From: Nissolia schottii
Taxonomy: Eukaryota; Streptophyta; Magnoliopsida; Fabales; Fabaceae
Direction: 5' to 3'
DNA: 64,000 nucleotides
Assembly: GCA_003254905.1 (NCBI GenBank)
Contig: QANU01073741.1
Location: forward strand, 357,454 to 421,453
The position numbers and the translations under genes are program-made. The notes under the pieces are model-generated. The model did not search any database. It saw nothing but the letters and a program-made list of their open reading frames with translations, and was not told where the DNA came from. Shown here piece by piece: positions 49,463 to 60,625 of the stretch. The first letter of the stretch is position 1. Every line of letters starts with the position of its first letter.

Positions 49463-52400
49463 TCACTTACATTGTTCAACGAACAAGTCGCTAAAAAAGG
49501 GATCAAGAATAGCTTCCTTGGCCGAATTACACATGTCAAGACGTTTCTTCAATGAGCGTAGTTCTCTCTCATCCTTTGAAGTACGTTCCTACAATAACAA
49601 TAATTCATTATACACTACCTTTTCAACCACTTGCTTGTCTTACCAGAATTAAGTTCATCTAACTCCTATTGACATTATTCAAAAAAAATTTAAAGACGAC
49701 AGAGTTTGTGACTACCTAAAAGTACGATGCACTTCAGCTCAACCAAAATTAGCATACCAAAAAAGAAGTGCATTGTATATTAAGTAAAAGGACTCTCTCA
49801 CTCATTATTAATCGGAACCGTACGGAAAACGAATAAAGCACAATGGCAAAACATCAAATTATATAGGGCAAGACTTGAAAAAGTCATATCTAAAACTGAA
49901 AAAGCAATTCTACGAGAATCCAAATCCACAAATATGCAAAACTGGCACTTGCTTTATAAAAAGTAGAGAGAAAACTTACAAATGATTTCTTCAAGAGGAG
50001 TATGTCTACCAAGTAGATCAACCACAACACATTTGTTCTAGGAAAACTGTGAATTTGCAAAAACCAAGATTTAGTGTATCCGAAATAAAAAACAACGAAG
50101 GACACAGGAACTTCTATGTCAAGAGTATCCCAAAATAACATCCCCAAAAAAAAATATTACCTTCCTTCCCACCAATCTTCTGTTACCTCTCTCATCCTTC
50201 GATATGTTTCTGCCTGCATATGATACTTGGAATCATTTGTGCAATTACGTGAAACTAATGGAACTTTTGACTCTTAATAAAAATTCCTTACCTGTTTGTC
50301 TCCTTTTGGACCTTTAAAGAGGTCAGGATCCGAGGAAAGATCTAAGTAGAATATGCTTTCACCTGTATAAATAGGAACATAGTTAATCATAGCGAGTAAC
50401 AAATTCAAGATCCACTGACATATTTAAGGCAAAACATGCAGTGCTCACCTGTGTTTATTCTTGACAAAGTAAAGTCAATAATTGATATTAACAATCCATA
50501 CGTTTTAACAAACATATTCCTGCCGTCAAGGGTGAACTGCAACTTGACAGAATCACTTCGACTGACAAGTATATTTCCCCTGAGCAGAAGGATATTCATA
50601 TATTAGTACATACTAATACGATGATTGCATCAACAATGTCACTACATGAATACCCCACCAGTGAAGATCTCGATGTTCAAATTCATATGCAGACTCAGCC
50701 ACAGCAAGCCCAGCTGTAACCTGCATTTTATGATGCCAATTAACCTTCTAAGAACTAATCCTTCATCAAGCTGAAAGCACAGAGCATATATAAGCAGTAA
50801 CATACTAACATGTACATAAGGCGTACCTGAACCAGTAAAGTCCTTGCCTCCTCAAAGTTCAGAAGTACAAAACTCTCAAGATCCTTGCCGCCATGTTCTT
50901 GTACAAAGACCGCATAACACTGAATGCAACAATATGTCAGTATATTGAGCGTATACATATTCAACAGTTAAATGTAACTAATCTTGTTTGGGACAGACAG
51001 ATTTGATCCATGAATTGCTCATCTCGTAGCTTCAAAACCCAAATTCTATGTTTGCAAAAATATATCAGTGTAAGTAACGTTGTAAATTCAAATTATAAAT
51101 AAACAGAAGTTCATCGCCACCTAAGTCAAAACGGGTAACCTGTTTCTCTGGGAACTCTTTTGGGTGATCATTCTCTGAATCATGCTTATCATTCCAATCT
51201 TCCCATGCTCGAATCAGTGCCGCATCATAAGGACCTTGGCATACTTTAAATCTATCACAGAAAACAGAACATAGGTAGATGAGATACTAGTCCCTATCCA
51301 AAAGGACTAGAAGTTTGTCTTGTGCTGACAGAGCTGACCCTGCCAATCACTGGTGTTACTAGTAAGACACGATGGCCATAAAGTACTAAACCAAAGGTGG
51401 TAAGATTGGTAAAAATAAGGAGCCATAAGAAAAAACTAACGTTTTAAATCAAAACTTTGTCTCCCTTCAAAAATGTTTTCAAGCGGCATCTGGAAATTGT
51501 TAGTCAGATACTCACTCTATTGATTTTATGAATGTTCTGCATAAATTATTAGAGTCTCCATCATTTCCTCTCAATCGATTAAGAGTTTTGCTCAGAAGCA
51601 CCTCCTCGAGCAATTCCTCTGATCTCTGTAATAAAAGGCCATATAGTACATTAACATAATGCTATTAATTTATCCATGAAGGCAGTACCCCTGCCACCAT
51701 GCCAGTTTGATTAAAAGAAGGTAATCATCAAAATAGTCACCAAATATTCTGATCGCAGCAGGGAAAAATCTTTATAATAGAAAATTAATTCATGGAAACG
51801 TCAATATAATGCCGTGGTTACCTTTTGGATTTCCCCGTTTACCCTGAATTCACCATCAAAGGGAACTATCTTGCAGACATAATTGCCAACCTTGACAGCT
51901 TCTCCAAATGTTCCTTCACCAACTTTCACAATGGTCTGTGAGTCACTGGAAAAAGAAATGTTGTTTTCCCATCAACATGAGGACATAGAATCGTACTAAA
52001 AGAATCCAATGAGGTGGAAGTCAAAATGCCAATGCTGCATTGCTCATTACAACAAAGGCTCATATGATCATGAATTAAAATGATGAAGCTAGTTCTTGTA
52101 TACAATATGCAAGGAGCTTTTACTTGATTCTATAAACTCGAATTTTCAAATTAACAAACACAACAAAATTAGTTTTCAGCCTCACACAATGACCTGACAT
52201 AATTTCTAACACCATTTACAGTCAGAAAAAAGTAAAACAAAAGTCAGAATCATAGCACAGGTGTGATTAGAAAACTCTAATGCGTATATAGTAAAGGAAA
52301 ATGTCCAAATAAATTATTAAGTCAAAATCACATTTACTCCCTAATGTAAAAAATTAAGAAACAATCAATACCTAGATAACGCATCTCGGAAAGTTGAAGG

Positions 52401-54019
52401 CGCAGACTGTCCGCAAATGGCTAATAAAGCAGAGAATGGACTAATGTGGCCACCATCTACCGGAGAAGTTGACGTCAGGGAGAGTTTTTTAACAGCTTCT
52501 TCTATGTATTCACATTCTTCATCACTTTGAGATAACATCAACTCATCATCCATTCGCAAATTGCCGCCGTCACTCTCATCAGTAACAATTCTGTTGCCTC
52601 CAGCTTTGATGTTATCCAACTCTGAATTGTTTCCCTTTGTTCTTTCCAATTTCAAATTTTTCCATCTTGTGGAATCCAAATTGAACTCATGAATGGTTCC
52701 CAAACTGGCTGCCGGAGTGTCTAGTATCTTAGATAGCGTGCTAGATGGATCGCAGCTGGGCTTTACTTTCCTGGCGTGCAGCCATTTTTCTAATCTGGAG
52801 CATAGTGCTGGAATTTCAGCCCCTTCCATTGTGTCACCAATGGTCCATGATCCAACCTTCTTAGGCGAGGGGCTCTCCTCCAGCAACTCAAAGGCATCAA
52901 CCTCTTGAAAGTATAATCTCTCCTTATCGAAATTCGGGGGCTGCACAATTTTCCCCTATCCATACCAAAGATACAGATGTCAAACAAACAATTTAACCCT
53001 ACAAGAATAACATTGCATTGCACATCATCTAATGCTATCAATTGCCATGCACTGTAGTCGTGTAAAAGAGCTCTACATCTGTTATCCAATCATGTATTGT
53101 TGCATATTAGACTTTCGAAAAAGTAAATGTAACAACATGTTTGGTTTTAAGGTGGGAGCGCTCGGAATCAATTCTACCAGCATTGAAAATTTCTCACTTC
53201 TAGAGCTCTATAATCAATTCTAGGTGTTCACACCTAAAAACTAAACATGCTATGAGACTTAACCAACTTTTGCTAGCATATCAGTTAAACTCATTAGTTT
53301 ATTGTTCAAAACAGCCATAAATTCACAATCCCCTAATTTCTTGAAAAAATAGAATATTAATGGGACAAACAGATTCAAAATATGAAGTTAATCGACAAAC
53401 AATGGGAATCAAAATGTAATGGGGTAAGAGAAAGGTACTTTTGGAAGAGTTGGTTTCCCTTTCCTTTTGTCCTGCTTCAATTGAAGCTGGTAAACCATAC
53501 AAGCACCAACGGCTATACTTGTCCTTCCCCTGTTAACAATGAATTTAGATGATGAAATGAAACCAAGGCCAATAATTTGAAAGCAACAACTAAAAAATTT
53601 GAAAAAGCACAGTGTTATTGGCGAACCTGGTGGAAAGGGAACGATTCCAACTGACTCGCTTGTTCGGATCGGCCAGACTCACCCGATTCTGACGCTGCCG
53701 AGCCGGATAGGGAGGATTTCTGTAAAAAATCGAAGATGAGAACAGTTTGAAGCAATATCAGTAAAAGAAGGGGGGGGGAGGGGAAAAGTAGAAACGACAG
53801 GAAGATGATGGAGTATGCATACAAGTTAGCGTCGTTTTGGTTGATGCGGGGCTTTCTTCTACGGTAAACGACGCCGATTGGTTGTTGGTGGGGTTGCGAT
53901 TCGGCGGCGACTACTTCTGACCAGAGATGAAGCGAAGCTGGATTTGAATTACTGCTAGAAGAGAAAGGATGAGGGAGCTGTTGTGTGCCATCAGAACCTG
54001 CTTTGGAATTGGAACCCAT
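49463..54019 (-). CDS. HASPIN: Serine/threonine-protein kinase haspin
   Basis: Fourteen coding exons: 53823-54019, 53627-53719, 53439-53529, 52372-52955, 51822-51945, 51516-51625, 51140-51251, 50827-50919, 50659-50720, 50449-50579, 50292-50362, 50161-50213, 49980-50046 and 49463-49588. They total 1914 nt, giving 637 residues, slightly longer than the roughly 600-residue Arabidopsis protein. The N-terminal half is poorly structured but has conserved blocks (LWSEVV, SWNRSLSTR, FQEVDAFELLEESPSP, LEKWL). The kinase has a Gly loop VGEGTFGEA, CKIVP with the ATP lysine, the haspin block QEHGGKDLESFVLLNF, catalytic loop HRDLHWGN and IDFTLSR in place of DFG. Haspin phosphorylates histone H3 Thr3 at mitotic centromeres to recruit the chromosomal passenger complex. 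An in-frame ATG at 54061 would add 14 residues. Confidence 0.95.
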
Positions 54020-54319
54020 GATTGTGCTTGTGCTGGTGCTGGTGCTGGTGTTAGCGCTCATGGGGTTTTTCACTCGCATTAAACAGAGACATCCCCAGTT
54101 TGAAAAACGCTGCCTGGCGGGAACTCCCTTTTGGGCTGGGCTTATTATTGCTGGGTTCATAGCCCAACGGTAAAGCCTACTTTGAAAGTTTAAGCTCATT
54201 GAAATAGGTACATAATCTAACCATGAGATATTCTGAGGACACGCCAAATATTAAACTCTTAATTAGATGTTTAAGCAACTCAGCTAACTATCAATTGTGA
54301 TTGGCTTGTGGTTTTAAGA

Positions 54320-54715
54320 AATAAAAAATGGTATATGTACATCCAATTTTATACACTCATACATACACCATTAATAATGTACAAACTTTATTATCATGAG
54401 TGCACAAACATTACAAACTTATAGATAATATTCTCAATTATACTTAATTAAGTGCACAAACATTACAGACATTAAAACACAGACTTTATATATATAAGTA
54501 TAGGGTATATGTACAGTGTATATTTTTTGATGTACGTGTAGTAGAACTCTTAAAAAAAAAATATTATGCGTGGGTGGGGGACTAAATTGACTTGTTTTCT
54601 ATTCAAATATGTTATAGTTACAATATTTTGTTGAAAAGTTAGAAAGAAATTATTATTTCACCAAGATAAATTGATCACAATTATTTATACTATAATCCAA
54701 CATAAATATCATTTT
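54320..54715. repeat. AT-rich repeat-like flank of the assembly gap
   Basis: GTGCACAAACATTACA occurs near 54402 and near 54460 in direct orientation. GTATATGTACA-type words lie at both 54334 and about 54507. The block directly precedes the N gap, so repeat structure may have caused the assembly break. Confidence 0.4.
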
Positions 54716-55443
54716 NNNNNNNNNNNNNNNNNNNNNNNNNNNNNNNNNNNNNNNNNNNNNNNNNNNNNNNNNNNNNNNNNNNNNNNNNNNNNNNNNNNNN
54801 NNNNNNNNNNNNNNNNNNNNNNNNNNNNNNNNNNNNNNNNNNNNNNNNNNNNNNNNNNNNNNNNNNNNNNNNNNNNNNNNNNNNNNNNNNNNNNNNNNNN
54901 NNNNNNNNNNNNNNNNNNNNNNNNNNNNNNNNNNNNNNNNNNNNNNNNNNNNNNNNNNNNNNNNNNNNNNNNNNNNNNNNNNNNNNNNNNNNNNNNNNNN
55001 NNNNNNNNNNNNNNNNNNNNNNNNNNNNNNNNNNNNNNNNNNNNNNNNNNNNNNNNNNNNNNNNNNNNNNNNNNNNNNNNNNNNNNNNNNNNNNNNNNNN
55101 NNNNNNNNNNNNNNNNNNNNNNNNNNNNNNNNNNNNNNNNNNNNNNNNNNNNNNNNNNNNNNNNNNNNNNNNNNNNNNNNNNNNNNNNNNNNNNNNNNNN
55201 NNNNNNNNNNNNNNNNNNNNNNNNNNNNNNNNNNNNNNNNNNNNNNNNNNNNNNNNNNNNNNNNNNNNNNNNNNNNNNNNNNNNNNNNNNNNNNNNNNNN
55301 NNNNNNNNNNNNNNNNNNNNNNNNNNNNNNNNNNNNNNNNNNNNNNNNNNNNNNNNNNNNNNNNNNNNNNNNNNNNNNNNNNNNNNNNNNNNNNNNNNNN
55401 NNNNNNNNNNNNNNNNNNNNNNNNNNNNNNNNNNNNNNNNNNN
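54716..55443. other. Assembly gap (728 N)
   Basis: An unbroken run of N. Nothing can be said about its content, and apparent ORFs crossing it are artefacts. Confidence 1.
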
Positions 55444-56195
55444 AATAAGCATCCGTGTTGAATTTGGTATGCTACTTTTGGTTGCTCGTTGAATAATTTG
55501 CCAATACACACACATGCCAAAATAGACGATACATCATATCAATCCAAGCCATGAAGCTTCCTGATTGGAGCAATTTAGACCATTCAAGCCCAATCCTCTT
55601 TTTGGCGTATGATGATTAATTTCATGCGATTTGATACCTCACGCGATAAAGCACACAATAATTATGGAGTTTGGGATACAATTAGGGACATTAATGCTTT
55701 CCACCTACACTAGTCCATTCCAAAAATCAGTTGCTAGTCTTTCCGGTATTATTATACAATATGCATGATTTTGGCTCATGACTAATTGCACTCATAACTT
55801 GCTTTATATTTGAACAATATATTATTATATTTCAAATCAAATTTGTTAGGGTTTCATTTTCAATTGAAAGTAATAATTAACTATACCACCCAACCTACGT
55901 TTCCTTCCCTAGTTGATCACGTAGCTTAGTTATGACCTTTTAATAATAATTTGTAACCCTTTTGCTCTCCTTCATGATGCTCTCAAAAGAACTTGCACGG
56001 TTTCAAGCTTGTGGCGAGGTTCTCCAATTTAATTCATTTGCAAGAAATTTCAGCCTCGTAAGCGGATGATAAGTATATAAATTAATTTCAGCTGCACTTC
56101 AAGGGCTGCATGAGCAAAATACGAATACTTAATCACCCCGCGGATTTGTATGTGCTACGGATCAAGAGTAGTAATATGTTCACTTTTGTAACAAC

Positions 56196-56285
56196 ACAAC
56201 AATTAACTAGTGACTATACAAAATAAGCAACATTACGTACACAACAATTAACTAGTGACTATACAAAATAAGCATCATTACGTGG
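56196..56285 (+). repeat. Tandem duplication, two 45-bp units
   Basis: The unit ACAACAATTAACTAGTGACT... occupies 56196-56240 and again 56241-56285. The copies differ at only a few bases near their ends (AGCAACATTACGTAC against AGCATCATTACGTGG), which indicates a recent duplication. Confidence 0.9.
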
Positions 56286-56566
56286 ACGGTTACAAAATCT
56301 GACATAATTAGTCTCTAAAAAGTAACAATCCACACTTGGACACCATGTATGGAGACTCTTGCTGCTGATCAAAGAGGTACGTTTTAACACATTATCATTT
56401 GATATCACTCATATATAGAGTTGATCGCTGGAGTGATTTTGTCGGATAATTGCTCAGACCATTATGTTACTTTATCTTGAGAGTTCTTGTGCCTTTCATG
56501 AGAAGAGTTATAAATTATCACAATTCTAATCTAATTACTCGTAAATATGATTTTCATGTAACAACC

Positions 56567-56595
56567 ATATATATATATATATGTATGTATGTATG

Positions 56596-56640
<45 letters not shown>
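56567..56640. repeat. Compound (AT)n(GTAT)n(AT)n microsatellite
   Basis: A TA run, then about five GTAT units, then a longer TA run and further GTAT units. Confidence 0.95.
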
Positions 56641-57011
56641 TATTCTGTTAGATCTATTAGCAAGTTGCAATTCAGTTGGACTGGAAAGATTGTACAATTA
56701 CAATAATGGCGTGGCCTAAAAGTTGTCGCACTTTATTCATGAAATATCTAGTTACTGCCAGCCTCTCTATCTTTTGTTGTTGTTGGTACATATAGTAGTA
56801 GTATTAGGACCCTCCATTAATTAGTCTCTTTCTTTATTTTCTCTTTTCATGGCGGTTGGTGTGTTAATATATTTAGGCTTTTACCCCAGACGGTGCGATA
56901 TTGGCTTATCAAACAATACTTTTGCCCTTTGTCTTCTATTCCAACCTCCTATCGTGTAGGCATTGACGTAAGGCTTGATATTTTTAAGGCGGTTTCTTAA
57001 ATACTACGCGC

Positions 57012-57371
57012 AGTAAATGTTTTATGAGATAAATATTTCATGCATATTATTTAATTTATTTATTTTTATAATTTTATAATTAAATTTATCAAATGTTATT
57101 ATTATTTTATGATTTAATATAACATATTGATGAATGATATAATTTAATGTGATAAATTAATATTTTTTAATATAATATTTATAAAGAAGTGTATCATCAA
57201 CTCAAATGGTCCACAAATCTTTAAATATCTTGTAAGTTGACTTTTTCAATGATTTTACTAATAAAAAATTTATTACGATCATATAAAACATGAAATGATA
57301 ACAAAATTTGATGAATTTAATTATAAAAATTATTAAAAATTAATAAATTAAGTAGCGTAAAATATTTACTA
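57012..57371 (+). mobile_element. Fold-back MITE copy A
   Basis: About 360 bp, very AT-rich. Its first 100 or so bases are the inverted repeat of its last 100 (shared words TTAATTTATT, ATAATTAAATTYATCAAAT). The whole unit is the reverse complement of copy B at 58040-58385. Conserved internal words include CCATTTGAG and AATATTAATTTATCACATTA in one orientation. No coding capacity. Confidence 0.75.
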
Positions 57372-58039
57372 ACCACTTATTTTTATACTATTCAAACATT
57401 GTCTTTTAATTTGTTTTTTCCTTTTTCATAAATGGGTGTGTTGTATGCTCTTCTTGCATGTAATTAAAGCAAATAATGTTGCAGGTAAAAGGAACTTCAT
57501 CAATATCTATCATTATTTTTAGAATTCAATATTTGGCATTCATCTAAAAACATAACTTGCTTAACATGAATCTTACAATATTAGCTGTGTGACGGCGATC
57601 GAGTTGCTTCCATTGACCACAGAAATGAGTATGGACTGTAGACACTTCGCGTGAAGGAATTAATTTGATACCTTCCTCAACCTAATTTCAACCAAATACA
57701 AAGATAGATCCACAGTTTAAAAATTACCAGTAGTTCACAAGGAGCTGAAACAGAATTGAACCATTTCGGTGCCACCTTTATAATTTGTGGCATTTATATT
57801 ATATTTCTATCTACCAATACGCGGGTTTTCCTGTAACCACTTTCTATACGTTGGCTTAGGACAAAGATCGTCTTTAAAGTCAGGAGTTTATTTTAGAGAA
57901 TATAATAAGTGAGTTTTATTCTTAATCCTTTGAAGTGAATTACTTTGTGAGAATTGAATCCAAATCAGTTGGGTTATACTGCATGCATATTTTGATCAGA
58001 TAGTAGCTTCTTTATGAATAAGGTGGTTGGTTATATATT

Positions 58040-58385
58040 CTATGAGATAAATACTTTATATTACTTAATTTATTTAATTTTTAATAATTTTTATAATTAA
58101 ATTCATTAAATTTTGTGATTATTTTATATTGTATATGATTGTAATAAACATTTCATTAGTCAAATCATTGAAAGAGTCGACTTATAAGATGTTTAGAGAT
58201 TTGCCGACCATTTGAGATTATTGTGTATTTCTCCACAAATATTATATTGAAAAATATTAATTTATCACATTAGATCATACAATCCATTAATATATTATAT
58301 TAAATCATGAAATAATAATAAAATTTGATAAATTTAGTTATAAAACTATCAATAATAAAATGAGATATTTACTCTACGAGATATT
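58040..58385 (-). mobile_element. Fold-back MITE copy B (inverted relative to copy A)
   Basis: Same family as copy A, with the same long terminal inversions and the shared internal segments GACCATTTGAG and AATATTAATTTATCACATTA. It lies about 0.67 kb from copy A in opposite orientation. The borders are estimates from where the two copies stop matching. Confidence 0.75.
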
Positions 58386-59898
58386 TGAGAAACCAACTAA
58401 AAAAATGACTCTCCATATATTTAATCTTAATGCGACGGCTTCTTTCGGTCTAGGCAACCCTTAATTATTTAGCCTAACTTAGATAAGTTGGTAAGCATAT
58501 CATTTTCTATTATATTAAATTGAACTTTGGGCATTTGTCAGTGTATCTGCCCCTAAAAAGATGAGGCATGCAGTCCCCTCACGGGCATAATAATTGTCTA
58601 TTTCTTCTTCTTTTTCCTTTTCAGACAAATAAGATAAATTCAAAAAAGAAAAAAACTGTGGTTATTTAGTGCGAAAATTATGTTAATCCGACGGGTTGAT
58701 TAGAGTTTATAGGCCTAATAACATCATTTTAATGAACTATCCTTCTAAGGTTACTAGGTTAGTAATATTAATTCATTTGATTTGAGAACAATTAATTGAA
58801 TTTTTTTTTTATGAAAATGATTTTTTTATTGAAGATGGCTTAACCTATAATGGGAAGCAAAAAGACTAAACCACCGGAAAAAAAAAAAACATCTCGGCAA
58901 GCTCTGTTAAAACTCCCAAAATAAAACTTGTGAAAAAAAATAAGAGACGAAAAAAAAACAAGAGTATTCCACCCAAATAAATTAAGGCCACCAATTTATC
59001 ATGTTACAAATTAGCACAATAAACATGACTCATGCATATTACACCCATAATTGGTCTAACGCATCCAAAAAATGGTGGTCCGGGGAAACATTTTTGTATA
59101 GAACTGAGATCAGGTGCTGAAGATGAGAAAGATTAATAATACCAAACCGCTAACATATCTCAGAATCTCACAAAAATTTCTCTAACATTAATTCGCCGTT
59201 GGAAATCCATGTTTTGACACCGAAAGTCCAAGCAGTCAAGCATCATGCTCCTCAGCAGCCAAGAGACTTGCATGTTACATCATGCTTGGTTTCCAAAATT
59301 ATGATTTGGACAATTCTTTCATAAAGAAAAATACTTCGTCCAAAACATGATTTCAAAGTTTCAAAACAATATCTTATGAGACAATGAATATACAATGATC
59401 CGGATATATTTACACAAATAACTTGGTGATGATTACTGTTGTTACTATAATTATTATAATATTATTATACAGTAAAAGCCCAATTGAGATATCTAGGTAA
59501 GTTTAACCCTTAAAAAAATAGGCTACGAGTTTAAATTTTAGAGAATCAAATCTCGTTAAAAAAAATGATCATCCTTCTTACAATCAAAAAATCAGAAACA
59601 ATTAATCTTACATAAATTAATTAAATAAGTTAAATCTCCAAAATATGTTGTGACTTAAAAGATATCAACGGTTAAAAAAGTTAAACTAAATTAAAAATTA
59701 CCCACCAAGAGCCAAAAACAGTTACGAGTAACGAGTCACATTCATATATTTGAGATGAGGACCTTGTTTACCTTAAAGATTGCCAAGCTCTGTGTTTTAA
59801 TGAGCTGAATATGTCATACCTAAAAAACAATAACAAATACACGAACATAGATCATGATACTGGGATACACCAATTTTAAAAAATATAAGATACAAACA

Positions 59899-59899
<1 letters not shown>

Positions 59900-59938
<39 letters not shown>
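59900..59938. repeat. (AT)n microsatellite
   Basis: About 18 AT units immediately upstream of the kinase leader. Confidence 0.95.
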
Positions 59939-60002
59939 AAATTCAAAATTGATAATAATATATTATATTTTCATTAGTGTTAAATTATTAAGATATAATA
60001 CT

Positions 60003-60606
60003 NTTTCTCTCTCTGTGTGTTTTCTGTTCCTTGAGATAGCTCCATCTCAGCTTAGATTTACCACTCACATTTCCCACACACGCCATTCCAACTATCACCT
60101 ATATTATTATTATTATTACGCTTGCTTTTTTTGCTGACCACTCACAAGATTCGGGGGCTTCCTTTTCTTTCTTTTTGTTTCCTCTACTCAAAGATCTGAG
60201 CTTTTTAGCTTGTTCCCACTGTTTTGAGCCTCCTCGCTTCTGATGGGGCCTTTTCTGAGATCTGGGGTTTGAGGATTGTCCCCTTTTAGAATGATTACTC
60301 CTTCTTGTAGATAAGGTAAATGGTTCATGGTGTGCTTGGTGTTCTGTTTTCATTTTGCTTCGTGGTTCATTTAGGGTTAATTTCAGTGGAATTTTCATTT
60401 CGTTTTTGTGTTCCACATTGCCTTGAGTGGTAGTAATGCACAATCTACCATTCAATTATGACTTCTTTTTTCAACTACCAAGATTTCTTTTTTCAGTACA
60501 AGTAATTGAGAATTCAAAAAAGGAAGGAGTACGAAGTGTTTGATGAATATGTTGATGTACATTTATGTAGTTGATTGGTTATGCCTTTGTTATTGCCATT
60601 TTTTAG
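60003..60606 (+). other. 5' leader and leader intron of the receptor-like kinase gene
   Basis: A pyrimidine-rich leader starts near the ambiguous base at 60003. A donor (GATAAG|gtaaat) lies near 60315 and an acceptor (TTTTTAG) at 60606, twenty bases before the chosen ATG. This is inferred from splice consensus only. Confidence 0.4.
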
Positions 60607-60625
60607 GTATCAAGGCTTTGCTGAG

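Larger units (their letters stand above)
55444..59998. other. AT-rich intergenic region upstream of the receptor-like kinase
   Basis: It holds a 45-bp tandem duplication, AT microsatellites and two inverted copies of one fold-back MITE (listed separately). The stretch 58800-59300 is less AT-rich but shows no coding resemblance that I can support. Confidence 0.45.

Noticed and set aside
54671-55520. ORFs of 268-276 codons across the gap
   Set aside because: Almost entirely N; artefacts of the assembly gap.
58800-59300. Possible LINE 3' end in antisense
   Set aside because: Poly-T and poly-A runs and composition suggested it, but no reverse-transcriptase or RNase H reading could be found.
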